Assembly: GCA_963847985.1 (NCBI GenBank)
Contig: CAWKBS010000005.1
Span: forward strand, 1 to 64,000
Reading direction: 5' to 3'
DNA length: 64,000 nt
Source: JAIBJN01 sp963847985
Lineage (GTDB): Bacteria > Actinomycetota > Thermoleophilia > Gaiellales > Gaiellaceae
The notes below the pieces were generated by a model, which ran no database searches, was not told where the DNA came from, and was given only the letters and a program-made list of their open reading frames with translations. Positions 47,748 through 56,550 of this stretch are shown piece by piece. Position 1 is the stretch's first letter. Each line of letters begins with the position of its first letter. The translations under genes were made by a program, and so were the position numbers.

Positions 47748-49232
47748 GTGCCTGTCGCCGATCTTCGCTCCTGGATCGACCTGCTCAAGCGGGAGGGCGA
47801 GCTGGTGGAGGTGGAGGCCGAGGTCGACCCCTATCTCGAGGTCACCGAGATCGTCGACCGCGTCGTCAAGAGCGGCGGTCCGGCCCTGCTCTTCCGCAAC
47901 GTCAAGGGCTCCGAGCGCCCCCTGCTGATCAACCAGTTCGGGACGGAGCGGCGCATGTGCCTCGCCTTCGGCGAGGAGAGCCTCGACGCGGTCGCGCGCA
48001 AGCTCGAGGACGTGCTCGAGATGCAGCCGCCGCAGGGGCTGGTGGAGAAGGTGAAAGGGCTCGGAAAGCTGAAGCGGCTCGCGGACTCCATGCCGAAGAC
48101 GGTGTCGAAGGGCGTCTGCCAGGAGGTCGTGCTGGAGCCCGACCTGGACGCGCTCCCGATCCAGCACTGCTGGCCCGGCGACCCGGCGCCGTTCATCACG
48201 CTTCCGGCAGTGATCACCAGGGACCCGCGCACCGGCGTCCGCAACGTCGGCATGTACCGCATGCAGAAGATCGACGCGCGCTCGACGTACATGCACTGGC
48301 AGATCCACAAGGACGGGCGCGCCGACTGGCTCGCTGCCGAGGGCTCGATCCCCGTCGCCGTCGCGCTCGGGCTCGACCCGATCACCGCGTACTCGGCGAG
48401 CGCCCCCCTACCGAAACACATCGACGAGCTGATGCTCGCAGGCTTCCTCCGCGGGGAGGCGGTCGAGACGGTGAAGTGCAAGACGGTCGACCTCGAGGTG
48501 CCCGCCAACGCCGAGATCGTGCTCGAGGGGACGATCGAGGCGGGCGACATGGGCGTCGAAGGCCCCTTCGGCGACCACACCGGCTACTACTCGCCGCCCG
48601 AGCCGTTCCCGATCTTCCGCCTCACCGCCATGACCATGCGCAGCGACGCCGTCTACCCCTCCATCGTCGTCGGGATCCCGCCGGCCGAGGACGCCTGGCT
48701 CGGCAAGGCCACCGAGCGAATCTTCCTCCCGGCCATCCGCATGACCGTCCCGGAGATCGTCGACTACGACCTGCCCGTCGCCGGAGCCTTCCACAACTGC
48801 GTGATCGTCTCGATCCGCAAGTCGTTCCCGGGGCACGCGAAGAAGGTCATGCACGCCATCTGGGGCCTGGGGATGCTGAGCCTCTCGAAGTCCGTCGTGG
48901 TCGTCGACGAGCACGTCGACGTGCACGACTACGAGCAGGTCTTCTTCAACGTCTGCGCCAACGTCGACCCGAAGCGCGACGTTCTGGCGAGCGAGGGCCC
49001 GCTCGATCAGCTCGACCACGCGGCCGTGCTGCCCTGCTACGGCGGTAAGCTCGGCATTGACGCGACGCACAAGCTGGCCGAGGAGGGCGCCCGGGAGTGG
49101 CCGGAGCTGATCGAGATGACTCCGGAGGTTCGTGACACCGTGGACCGCCGCTGGGAGGAGTACGGCATCGGCGCTCAGCCCGCATCAAACGGGCGAATTT
49201 CCCGGGTATTGAGGCAAAAGGTACGTCGTTGA
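47748..49232 (+). CDS. ubiD: UbiD-family decarboxylase
   Basis: A 494-residue prenylated-FMN-dependent decarboxylase with PALLFRNVKGSERPLLINQFGTERRMCLAFG, NVGMYRMQKIDARSTYMHWQIHKDG and EGPFGDHTGYYSPPEPFP, which carry the conserved Arg and Glu residues. With UbiX encoded 2.7 kb downstream and the mqn genes around it, it is the likely decarboxylase of 1,4-dihydroxy-6-naphthoate (or its prenylated form) in menaquinone synthesis. Confidence 0.92.
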   Translation: MPVADLRSWIDLLKREGELVEVEAEVDPYLEVTEIVDRVVKSGGPALLFRNVKGSERPLLINQFGTERRMCLAFGEESLDAVARKLEDVLEMQPPQGLVEKVKGLGKLKRLADSMPKTVSKGVCQEVVLEPDLDALPIQHCWPGDPAPFITLPAVITRDPRTGVRNVGMYRMQKIDARSTYMHWQIHKDGRADWLAAEGSIPVAVALGLDPITAYSASAPLPKHIDELMLAGFLRGEAVETVKCKTVDLEVPANAEIVLEGTIEAGDMGVEGPFGDHTGYYSPPEPFPIFRLTAMTMRSDAVYPSIVVGIPPAEDAWLGKATERIFLPAIRMTVPEIVDYDLPVAGAFHNCVIVSIRKSFPGHAKKVMHAIWGLGMLSLSKSVVVVDEHVDVHDYEQVFFNVCANVDPKRDVLASEGPLDQLDHAAVLPCYGGKLGIDATHKLAEEGAREWPELIEMTPEVRDTVDRRWEEYGIGAQPASNGRISRVLRQKVRR

Positions 49233-49299
49233 CAGGAACGAGCGCGCGACGAAAGAATGCCCACGCTTGTAACAGCGAGTGCGGGCAGGAGGGAGGAGC

Positions 49300-50235
49300 G
49301 TGGCCGACGAGCTAGACCGGCCCGGGGAGACCCCCGAGCACGAGGACCCCGAGGCTCACCTCCCGGCGCCGACGATCTGGCCCTTCGCCTTCGCAGGCGC
49401 CGTCGCGCTCATCCTGCTCGGCCTGATCATCAGCCCGTGGGCGACGGCGCTCGGCATCGTCCTCGCGGTCGTATTCGGCTTCCTGTGGATCCGGCAGGTG
49501 ACCCGCGAGGTGCGCGCTGAGCCGGAGCCCGTCGAGCAGCCTGTCGCCACTCTGGCCGAGCCGGCCGAGGAAGAGGGCGAGGAGGGCCCGGCGCGCTTCG
49601 AGCGCTCGAAGTTCCTCGAGGGGGCCACGATCGGGATGGGCGCCGCCATCGGCGCCATCGTCACGCTTCCGGTGCTTGGCTTCGCCGTCGCGCCCGCTTT
49701 CGTCGGGCAGGAGTTCCCCGACGTCGACCTGGGCCCGCTCGACAACTACCCCGAGGGCCAGTGGCAGATCGCCACCTTCACGTCGAACCTCGAGGACGGA
49801 GCCGTGTCGCGGCGCACCGCGTTCGTCCGCTACAACGGGCTCACGGACAACGTCCCGAGCTTCTCCGTCCTCTCGAATCGCTGCGTGCACCTCGGCTGCC
49901 CGACGCAGCCTCAGGGCCCGCCCGGCGAGCCGACCGAGATCGAAACGACGATGGGCCCCGTCGAGCTGACGCCGACGCAGCCGTCCGGCTACGGCTGCCC
50001 CTGCCACGGCGGCGCCTACGACGTCGAGGGCAACCGGACGGCGGGGCCGCCCGTGCGCGCGCTCGACCGCTACGAGTTCTCGATCATCGAGGGGAGTCTC
50101 TGGCTCGGGCAGCCCTACAGCGTCGCCGAGGTCGAGGGCGAAGGTGCCGACGCGGTGATCGTGAAGTACGACCCCGCCGACCCGGGCGTCCACGTCGACG
50201 GCCCCGAGCAGGTCTTCTACCCGTACGTGCCGTGA
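49300..50235 (+). CDS. qcrA: Menaquinol-cytochrome c reductase Rieske subunit (QcrA)
   Basis: A 311-residue iron-sulfur protein with three helices (IWPFAFAGAVALILLGLIIS, WATALGIVLAVVFGFLWI, GMGAAIGAIVTLPVLGFAV), as in actinobacterial QcrA. The [2Fe-2S] ligands are Cys195 and His197 (CVHLGC) and Cys233 and His236 (CPCH), with Cys200 and Cys235 forming the disulfide. It passes electrons from menaquinol to cytochrome c. A GGAGGGAGGAG ribosome site precedes the GTG. First gene of qcrABC. Confidence 0.95.
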   Translation: MADELDRPGETPEHEDPEAHLPAPTIWPFAFAGAVALILLGLIISPWATALGIVLAVVFGFLWIRQVTREVRAEPEPVEQPVATLAEPAEEEGEEGPARFERSKFLEGATIGMGAAIGAIVTLPVLGFAVAPAFVGQEFPDVDLGPLDNYPEGQWQIATFTSNLEDGAVSRRTAFVRYNGLTDNVPSFSVLSNRCVHLGCPTQPQGPPGEPTEIETTMGPVELTPTQPSGYGCPCHGGAYDVEGNRTAGPPVRALDRYEFSIIEGSLWLGQPYSVAEVEGEGADAVIVKYDPADPGVHVDGPEQVFYPYVP

Positions 50236-50245
50236 GGAGCCGCTG

Positions 50246-51058
50246 ATGGCCCAAGCGAAGTCGAAGGGAGACCACCTCAAGGACGGGCTGATGATTCCCG
50301 TCGACTGGCTCGAGGAGCGCTCCGGCCTCGTCGGCGGGCTCAAGTATTTCCTCTTCCGCAACGTCCCGCGCGACACGAACTGGTTCCACACCCTCGGCTC
50401 GGCGACCCTGACGGCGTTCATCGTCCAGCTGGTCACGGGCGTCGTGCTCGCCTTCTACTACAAGCCGTCGCCGAACGAGGCCTACGACTCGATCCAGTAC
50501 ATCACCAACGACCTCACGCTCGGCTGGCTCGTCCGCGGCATGCACCGCTGGGGCGCGAGCGTCTTCATCATCCTGCTCTTCCTGCACATGGGGCGCGTCT
50601 TCCTCTTCGGCGCCTACAAGTACCCGCGCGAGCTCAACTGGCTGCTGGGCGTCTTGCTGCTCGTCCTGGCCATGCTCGAGGGCTTCACCGGCTACCTGCT
50701 GCCGTGGGACCAGACCGCGTACTGGGCCACGGTCGTCGGCATCAACCTGAACGCCACGGCGCCGTTCGCCGGGCCGTTCCTGGCGGACTTCCTGCGCGGA
50801 GGTCAGGAAATCGGCACCGAGACGCTCGCGCGCTTCTACTCGATGCACATGCTGCTGATACCCGGCGCGCTCATCGCCCTGATCACGCTGCACCTCTACC
50901 TCGTCATTCGCCTGGGCGTCACCTCGCCGCCCTGGTCGAAGGAGGCAGCCGGCGCGGAGCGCGAGGAGGTCGTCACCGCCAAGCGTGGGCTCGTCGAGCC
51001 GCGGCCGCGCGGGGACGGCGGCACGGCCGCCGACGTGCGGGGCCGGCCCGAGGCATGA
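50246..51058 (+). CDS. qcrB: Cytochrome b6-type subunit (QcrB)
   Basis: A 270-residue four-helix cytochrome b. The haem-binding histidines are His100 and His114 (GMHRWGASVFIILLFLHMGR) and His201 and His216 (SMHMLLIPGALIALITLH). The second pair is spaced 15 residues apart, as in b6-type proteins. It contains both haems and the quinol site Qi. It covers only the N-terminal half of a classical cytochrome b, the other half being in the next gene. Confidence 0.94.
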   Translation: MAQAKSKGDHLKDGLMIPVDWLEERSGLVGGLKYFLFRNVPRDTNWFHTLGSATLTAFIVQLVTGVVLAFYYKPSPNEAYDSIQYITNDLTLGWLVRGMHRWGASVFIILLFLHMGRVFLFGAYKYPRELNWLLGVLLLVLAMLEGFTGYLLPWDQTAYWATVVGINLNATAPFAGPFLADFLRGGQEIGTETLARFYSMHMLLIPGALIALITLHLYLVIRLGVTSPPWSKEAAGAEREEVVTAKRGLVEPRPRGDGGTAADVRGRPEA

Positions 51059-51059
51059 C

Positions 51060-51875
51060 ATGAGCAACGAGAAAGAGCGCGCCTACTTCAAGCGCTACAA
51101 GGAGGACGTCAACCGCAAGGGGAAGCCGTTCTTCCCCTACGCGATGTTCCACGACACGGTGATGAGCCTCGTCGTGGTGTGCGTCATCGTCGCACTCGCG
51201 TGCGTTTGGTACTTCACCTCGGGCGAGGAGGCCGGCGACGCGGGGGTCCTCGGCCCGAGGTACACGGAGGAGGCGGACCCCGGGACGACCTCGTTCGTGC
51301 CGCGCCCCGACTGGTACTTCTACTTCCTCTTCTACCTCCTGCGGATCTTCAAGTGGCCGGAGTCGGTCGTCCTCGGCACGGTCGGCATCCCGACCCTCCT
51401 GTTGATCCTCATGTTCCTGCTGCCGTTCGTCGACCGCCGCCGCGAGCAGCGGCTCCTGCGCCGACCTGTTGCGGTCGTCGCCGCCCTGCTCGTCATCGCC
51501 TCGATGGGCATCCTCACCTACAAGGGCGCCACCGCCGAGGAGTCGCTGGCCTCCGAGAACGTCGAGCTGGTGGGCGAGTGGACGGAGGAGCAGGGCCTCT
51601 CCGAGGAGGGGGCTGCAGGCGCCGAGCTGTTCGCGGAGTCGGGCTGCATGAACTGCCACACCTACCTCGGCGCCGGCTCGTCCAACCTCGGTGCGCCCGA
51701 CCTTTCCGACGTCGGGGCCGGCGGCCAGTCGGCCGAGGAGTTCGCCGCCTACATCGCCAACCCCGCCGAGTTCGGCAACACCGTCATGCCGGCGTACGCG
51801 AACCTCGGCGAGGAGAACCTCCTCCTGCTCGGCACGTTCCTCGAAGAGTCGAAGGGCGAGGGCGGCGGCGAGTAG
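51060..51875 (+). CDS. qcrC: Subunit IV-cytochrome c fusion (QcrC-like)
   Basis: A 271-residue protein in two parts. The membrane half (three helices) carries RPDWYFYFLFYLLRIFKWPE, the PEWY-like quinol-oxidation motif read here as PDWY. After the third helix a periplasmic mono-haem cytochrome c has CMNCH (Cys196, Cys199, His200) and an axial Met243 in TVMPAY. This fusion is known from Firmicutes menaquinol:cytochrome c reductases. The ATG overlaps no stop but follows qcrB by one base. Confidence 0.93.
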   Translation: MSNEKERAYFKRYKEDVNRKGKPFFPYAMFHDTVMSLVVVCVIVALACVWYFTSGEEAGDAGVLGPRYTEEADPGTTSFVPRPDWYFYFLFYLLRIFKWPESVVLGTVGIPTLLLILMFLLPFVDRRREQRLLRRPVAVVAALLVIASMGILTYKGATAEESLASENVELVGEWTEEQGLSEEGAAGAELFAESGCMNCHTYLGAGSSNLGAPDLSDVGAGGQSAEEFAAYIANPAEFGNTVMPAYANLGEENLLLLGTFLEESKGEGGGE

Positions 51876-51893
51876 CGGCCCCGCCGGGCGCCC

Positions 51894-52479
51894 GTGAAGA
51901 TCTTCCTGGGAATCACCGGCGCCTCGGGCGCCCCGTATGCGGCACGGCTGCTCCAGGCCCTCGCCGCCTCTGGCGCCGAGGTCGGCCTCTGCATCTCCGA
52001 CGCCGGCGTGCAGGTCTGCGCGACCGAGCTCTACGGCGACATCGCCTTGCCGCGCGAGGAGGTGACGGCGCGCCTCGTCGATGGGCTGGACGGCGTCGAG
52101 GTCGTCGGCCTGCGCGACTACACGACGCCGTACGCGAGCGGCTCGGCGCACATCGACGGCTACGTCGATCTGCCCCTGCTCGATGTCCACGGCGGCCAGC
52201 ATCGCCGCCGGCGCGATGGCGAACCTCGTCCACCGGGCAGCTTCCGTGGCGATCAAGGAGGAGCGAAAGCTGGTGCTCGTCCCCCGCGAGACGCCGCTCT
52301 CGACCATCCACCTGGAGAACCTGCTGCGTCTTCGGCGCGCCGGCGCGACGGTCGTCATGGCGGCACCGGGCTTCTACCATTCCCCCCAGACCATCGACGA
52401 TCTGGTCAACTTCGTGGTGGCCCGATGCCTCGATCAACTCGGAATCGACCAGACGCTCGTCGCCCGGTGGGGGCAGTGA
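51894..52479 (+). CDS. ubiX: Flavin prenyltransferase UbiX, +1 frameshift
   Basis: Makes prenylated FMN, the cofactor of UbiD. The start IFLGITGASGAPYAARLLQAL is standard. The zero frame runs to YVDLP and then diverges at a CCCC run (52173-52176). After removing one C it continues CSMSTAASIAAGAMANLVHRAASVAIKEERKLVLVPRETPLSTIHLENLL, the conserved core, and ends LVARWGQ. Repaired length is 194 residues, normal. Unless the extra C is an error or is bypassed, the protein is truncated, although ubiD next door would then lack its cofactor. Its stop overlaps the ubiE start (GTGA). Confidence 0.9.
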
Positions 52480-53159
52480 GCTCCGGCACGCTCGCCCCGG
52501 CTGCCGTCGAAGCGATGTTCGACCGCATCTCGCCGGTGTACGACCCGATGAACCGGCTGATGACTGCCGGGCTCGACCGGCGCTGGCGGCGCCTCGCGGT
52601 CCGGGCCGTCGTGCGCCCCGGCGACCGGGTGCTGGACGCCTGCTGCGGGACGGGCGACCTGGCGCTCGAGGCCGAGCTGGCCGGCGGCACCGTCACCGGA
52701 CTCGATTTCTCCGAGCGCATGCTCGAGCGCGCCCGCCGGAAGTCCGCCTCGGTCGACTGGGTGCGCGGCGACGTGCTGGCGCTGCCGTTCGCCGACGCGA
52801 GCTTCGACGCGGCCACCGTCGGCTTCGGCATCCGCAACGTCGACGACCTCGAGGGCGGCCTGCGCGAGCTCGCGCGCGTGCTGAGACCGGGCGGGCGGCT
52901 CGGCTGCCTCGAGATCACCCGGCCGCGCGGGGCCCTGCGCCCCTTCTTCTCACTGTGGTTCGACGGGCTGGTGCCGTTGGCGGGCAAGGTCCTTCCGGGC
53001 GGATCGGCCTATACGTACCTCCCGGCGAGCGTGCGGCGCTTCCCCGGGCCCGAAGAGCTCGGCGAGGCGATGCGACGGGCGGGCTTCGCGGACCTAGGCT
53101 GGCGCCTGCTCGGAGGCGGCATCGTCGCGCTCCATGCAGCGACGAGGAGCGTCGAGTGA
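52476..53159 (+). CDS. ubiE: Demethylmenaquinone methyltransferase (UbiE/MenG)
   Basis: A 227-residue class I methyltransferase with FDRISPVYDPMNRLMTAGLDRRWRR, the SAM-binding DACCGTGDLAL and the FGIRNVDDLEGGLRELARVLRPGGR motif. It methylates demethylmenaquinone, the last step of the pathway. GTGA overlaps at both ends (with ubiX and the polyprenyl synthase gene) indicate tight coupling. Confidence 0.93.
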   Translation: MSSGTLAPAAVEAMFDRISPVYDPMNRLMTAGLDRRWRRLAVRAVVRPGDRVLDACCGTGDLALEAELAGGTVTGLDFSERMLERARRKSASVDWVRGDVLALPFADASFDAATVGFGIRNVDDLEGGLRELARVLRPGGRLGCLEITRPRGALRPFFSLWFDGLVPLAGKVLPGGSAYTYLPASVRRFPGPEELGEAMRRAGFADLGWRLLGGGIVALHAATRSVE

Positions 53160-54076
53160 GCGCCCTCGCGACTGTCCGCGCCGCGCCCGGCCTCGATCGG
53201 TACCTCGACCTCCTCGAGCACCGGCTCGAGCGCTCGGTCGGCTCGCATCCCGGCCTGGTCGGCGAGATCGGCGCCGACACGCTCTCTGCCGGCGGCAAGC
53301 GCCTGCGGCCCGTGCTCGTCTTCCTCTGCGCACCGCCGTCCGAGCGGACCGGGGAGCGTGCAGTCGCGGGCGGCGCCTCCGTCGAGCTCGTGCACATGGC
53401 GACCCTCGTCCACGACGATCTGCTCGACGGCGCCGATCTGCGCCGTGGCCGTCCGACCGCCTGGGCCGAGCACGGCGACGAGGCCGCGAAGGCAACCGGC
53501 GACTACCTGTTCGCGCGGGCGTTCGCCGAGCTGGCCGCGACCGGAGACACGGGCGGGGTAGCCGTTCTCGCTGAGGCGGCGCTCGCGCTTGCCCGCGGCG
53601 AGGCCCTCCAGCGGCGGCAGGCGTTCCGGCCGGAGACGACGGTGGACGATTACCTCGCGCGGTGCTCGCTCAAGACCGGCAAGCTCTTCGAGGCCGCGTG
53701 CGTTCTCGGGGGCGGCCGTCCCGAGCTCGGGGCCTTCGGGCTCGCACTCGGTGTCGCCTTCCAGATCGCGGACGACATCCTCGACTGCACCGGCGACTTC
53801 GACACGACCGGCAAGGCTCCCGGGGTCGACCTGCGCGACGGCACGCCGACGCTGCCCCTGATCCTCGCGGCGCGCGAGGAGGAGCGCGTCCGGCGGGCGC
53901 TGGCGGGCGAGCGGGACGACGGCGCCCTCGAGCTGGTTGCGGCCACCGGAGCGATCGAGACCGCCCGCGGGTTCGCCCTCGAGTACGCCGCCCGGGCCCG
54001 GGCCGCCCTCGACGGCGAGCCTGACCGCGCCTCCCTCGAGGCTCTCACCCACCTCGTCGTGGACCGGGACGGCTAG
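53156..54076 (+). CDS. Polyprenyl diphosphate synthase
   Basis: A 306-residue trans-isoprenyl synthase. The first aspartate-rich motif is HDDLLDGAD (Asp87, Asp88, Asp91) and the second FQIADDILDCTGD. GGKRLRPVLVFL and GEALQRRQAF are also typical. It makes the long prenyl tail for menaquinone. Its gene is between ubiE and mqnE, fitting that role. Confidence 0.93.
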   Translation: MSALATVRAAPGLDRYLDLLEHRLERSVGSHPGLVGEIGADTLSAGGKRLRPVLVFLCAPPSERTGERAVAGGASVELVHMATLVHDDLLDGADLRRGRPTAWAEHGDEAAKATGDYLFARAFAELAATGDTGGVAVLAEAALALARGEALQRRQAFRPETTVDDYLARCSLKTGKLFEAACVLGGGRPELGAFGLALGVAFQIADDILDCTGDFDTTGKAPGVDLRDGTPTLPLILAAREEERVRRALAGERDDGALELVAATGAIETARGFALEYAARARAALDGEPDRASLEALTHLVVDRDG

Positions 54077-54132
54077 TAAGTGCCTCTCCAGGCAATGCAC
54101 GCCGAACAGCAGCATCAGCGGGAGAAGCACTG

Positions 54133-55239
54133 ATGGCGATCGTGACCCAGCAGGCGGCGCTCGACTCGATCTGGGAGAAGGTCGAGGCGAACGAACGGCT
54201 CGACTTCGAAGACGGCCTGACGTTGATGGAGTCCGACGACCTGCTCGGGCTCGGCGAGCTCGCCGACACCGCGCGGCGGGTCCGGGGCGGCACCGACGAG
54301 GTCTTCTTCGTCCAGAACCTCTACTTGAACCAGACGAACGTCTGCCGCGTGAAGTGCAAGTTCTGCGCGTTCGCGGTCACGCAGAAGCAGGCGGGCGCGT
54401 ACACGACGACTGCAGACGAGCTCGTCGAAGACGCGCTGCGACAGCGCGAGCTGACCGGCTTCACCGAGATCCACATGGTCAACGGGGAGAACCCGCACGT
54501 CGGCTTCGACTTCTACGTGGACACGATCCGCTCGTTGCACGAGGCGATGCCGGACGTCCATCTCAAGTGCTACACGGCGAGCGAGATCCACCACATGACC
54601 AAGCTCTCCGGGCTCACCCACGAGCAGGTGCTGGTCGAGCTCAAGACCGCCGGCCTGGGGTCGCTTCCCGGCGGCGGGGCGGAGGTCTTCGCCGACCGCG
54701 TCCGACGGCTGATCGCGCCCGGGAAGGAGCACCCGGACTTCTGGTTCCACACGCACCGCACCGCGCACGGCCTTGGGATCCCGACCCACTGCACCATGCT
54801 GTACGGGCACGTCGAGACGTACGAGGAGCGAGTCGACCATCTGCTCCGCCTGCGCGACCTGCAGGACGAGACCGGCGGGTTCCTCGCCTTCATCCCGCTG
54901 GCCTTCCACCCCGAGAACACCGTCTTCGAGCGGCGCGGGTGGCGACACACCGCCGGCTCGGACGACCTGAAGATGATCGCCGTGTCGCGCCTTCTCCTGG
55001 ACAACATCGAGAACGTGAAGGCCTACTGGATCATGATGGGCATGCCGCTTGCGGCCGTGGCGCTTCATTTCGGCGCGAACGACGTCCAGGGCACGGTCGT
55101 TCGCGAGGAGATCTTCCACGCGGCGGGCGCCACCACCGAGACCGAGCAGAAGATCGACGAGCTCGTCCGCTTCGTGCAGGAGGCCGGGCGCGTGCCCGTG
55201 CAGCGCGACACGCTCTACAACGAGGTGCGGCGTTGGTGA
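54133..55239 (+). CDS. mqnE: Aminofutalosine synthase (MqnE)
   Basis: A 368-residue radical SAM enzyme. The iron-sulfur cysteines are Cys71, Cys75 and Cys78 (CRVKCKFC), followed by FCAFAVTQKQAGAYT. HMVNGENPHVGFDFYVD and the FIPLAFHPENT segment are MqnE-specific compared with MqnC. It joins the MqnA product to SAM to form aminofutalosine. A GGGAGAAG ribosome site precedes the ATG. Confidence 0.93.
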   Translation: MAIVTQQAALDSIWEKVEANERLDFEDGLTLMESDDLLGLGELADTARRVRGGTDEVFFVQNLYLNQTNVCRVKCKFCAFAVTQKQAGAYTTTADELVEDALRQRELTGFTEIHMVNGENPHVGFDFYVDTIRSLHEAMPDVHLKCYTASEIHHMTKLSGLTHEQVLVELKTAGLGSLPGGGAEVFADRVRRLIAPGKEHPDFWFHTHRTAHGLGIPTHCTMLYGHVETYEERVDHLLRLRDLQDETGGFLAFIPLAFHPENTVFERRGWRHTAGSDDLKMIAVSRLLLDNIENVKAYWIMMGMPLAAVALHFGANDVQGTVVREEIFHAAGATTETEQKIDELVRFVQEAGRVPVQRDTLYNEVRRW

Positions 55240-55652
55240 AGCTGAGCCAGACGATCCCGGCTCTTCCCGCTCGCAATGTGGCCGCTGCGGTCGGCTTCTA
55301 CCGCGACCGGCTCGGGTTCGAGGTGCTCCACCACGACGGCGGCTTCGCAGTCCTGGGGCGCGACGAGGCGGCCCTGCACCTCTGGGAGGCCGGCGATGAG
55401 AGCTGGCACGGCCGCGACGCCGGCGATTCGCCCGTTCGCTCCGGCGCGGAGTCCTTCATCGCGGGCACGGCGAGCTGCCGCATCCGAGTCGACGGTTTGG
55501 ACGACCTCTACGAGGAGCTGAGCGGGCGCGACGTCCTCCACCCTGCCTCCGTCGGCGGTGTGTCCGACACGGACTACGGCGCGCGCGAGTTCTCCACGCT
55601 CGACCTCGACGGGAACCTCGTCATCTTCTTCCAGTGGGACTACGAGAGTTGA
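55236..55652 (+). CDS. Glyoxalase/bleomycin-resistance-like protein inside the mqn cluster
   Basis: A 138-residue vicinal-oxygen-chelate protein: ALPARNVAAAVGFYRDRLGFEVLHHDGGFAVLGRDEAALHLWEA, then a second half ending STLDLDGNLVIFFQW. The plan is like bleomycin-binding proteins; the metal ligands are uncertain. The GTG overlaps the mqnE stop (GTGA), so it is co-translated with mqnE. It could be a lyase, hydrolase or binding protein in the pathway, but this is unproven. Confidence 0.82.
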   Translation: MKLSQTIPALPARNVAAAVGFYRDRLGFEVLHHDGGFAVLGRDEAALHLWEAGDESWHGRDAGDSPVRSGAESFIAGTASCRIRVDGLDDLYEELSGRDVLHPASVGGVSDTDYGAREFSTLDLDGNLVIFFQWDYES

Positions 55653-55675
55653 CACGCTCTCGGCACATCCGGTCA

Positions 55676-55704
55676 CACACGTGTGCGGCGGCCGGCGATA
55701 GGCT
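55676..55704 (+). promoter_or_regulatory. Possible mqnA promoter with palindrome CACACGTGTG
   Basis: A perfect 10-base palindrome CACACGTGTG lies where a -35 box would be, 13 bases before a TAGGCT -10 box (55699). The start codon of mqnA is about 80 bases downstream, so a 5' untranslated region would exist. The palindrome may be an operator. Confidence 0.35.
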
Positions 55705-55785
55705 GAAGCCGAGCAGGGGGCGGGTCGGGACCCGAAGATACTCGCGTCTAACCAAGAGCCCGCGCCGCCCCGAGAGGCACCCCGC

Positions 55786-56550
55786 ATGATCAGGCTTGGC
55801 CGCATCTCCTACGTCAACATGGCGCCGGTCTTCCATCGGCTCTCCGTCGACGTCGAGGAGGTCCACGGCGTCCCGACCGAGCTGAACGCCAGGCTCCTCG
55901 CGGGTGAGATCGACCTGGCACCGATCTCCTCCATCGAGTACGCGCGCAACGCCGACCGGCTGCGGATCCTCCCGCGCCTCTGCGTCTCGTCCGAGGGGGC
56001 CGTCGACTCCATCCAGCTCGTCTCGCGCACGCCCCTCGAGCACATCGATTCGGTCGCCGTCACGCCGGAGAGCGCGACGTCGGTCGTCCTCACGAAGGTG
56101 CTCCTGCCGGACGTCCTGATCGTTCCGCTGGAGAAGAAGGCCGAGGCCAGGCTCCTGATCGGGGACGCTGCCCTGCGCAGCGCTTTCGAGGATCCGACGC
56201 CGCACCACGATCTCGGTCGGCTGTGGCTCGAGCGAACGGGCCTCCCTATGGTCTTCGCTGTCTGGGCTTGCCCGGACCCGCCTCCTCCGGGGATCCTCGA
56301 GCTGGAAGAGGCGCTCGTCTCCTCCGTCCGCCTCGCCCGCGCCGAGCCCGAGCGGCTGGCCCACGAGGCGAGCGATCGCTACGGCTACCCCGCCGGATTC
56401 CTCGCGCGCTACTTCGAGAAGCTCCGGTACAGCTTCGGCCCCCGCGAGCGGGCCGGCCTGATCACGTTCTTCGAGCTCGCGCGCGACGTCGGCGAGCTCG
56501 AGCGCGTCCCCGAGCTGCGCTTCGTCGTCCCGGAGGCGATCTCCCTCTGA
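55786..56550 (+). CDS. mqnA: Chorismate dehydratase (MqnA)
   Basis: A 254-residue enzyme with RLGRISYVNMAPVFHRL at the start, LAPISSIEYARN and the SVAVTPESATSVVLTKVLL segment, all typical of MqnA. It removes water from chorismate to give 3-enolpyruvylbenzoate, the first committed step of the futalosine pathway. Its stop overlaps the CTG start proposed for mqnC. Confidence 0.92.
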   Translation: MIRLGRISYVNMAPVFHRLSVDVEEVHGVPTELNARLLAGEIDLAPISSIEYARNADRLRILPRLCVSSEGAVDSIQLVSRTPLEHIDSVAVTPESATSVVLTKVLLPDVLIVPLEKKAEARLLIGDAALRSAFEDPTPHHDLGRLWLERTGLPMVFAVWACPDPPPPGILELEEALVSSVRLARAEPERLAHEASDRYGYPAGFLARYFEKLRYSFGPRERAGLITFFELARDVGELERVPELRFVVPEAISL

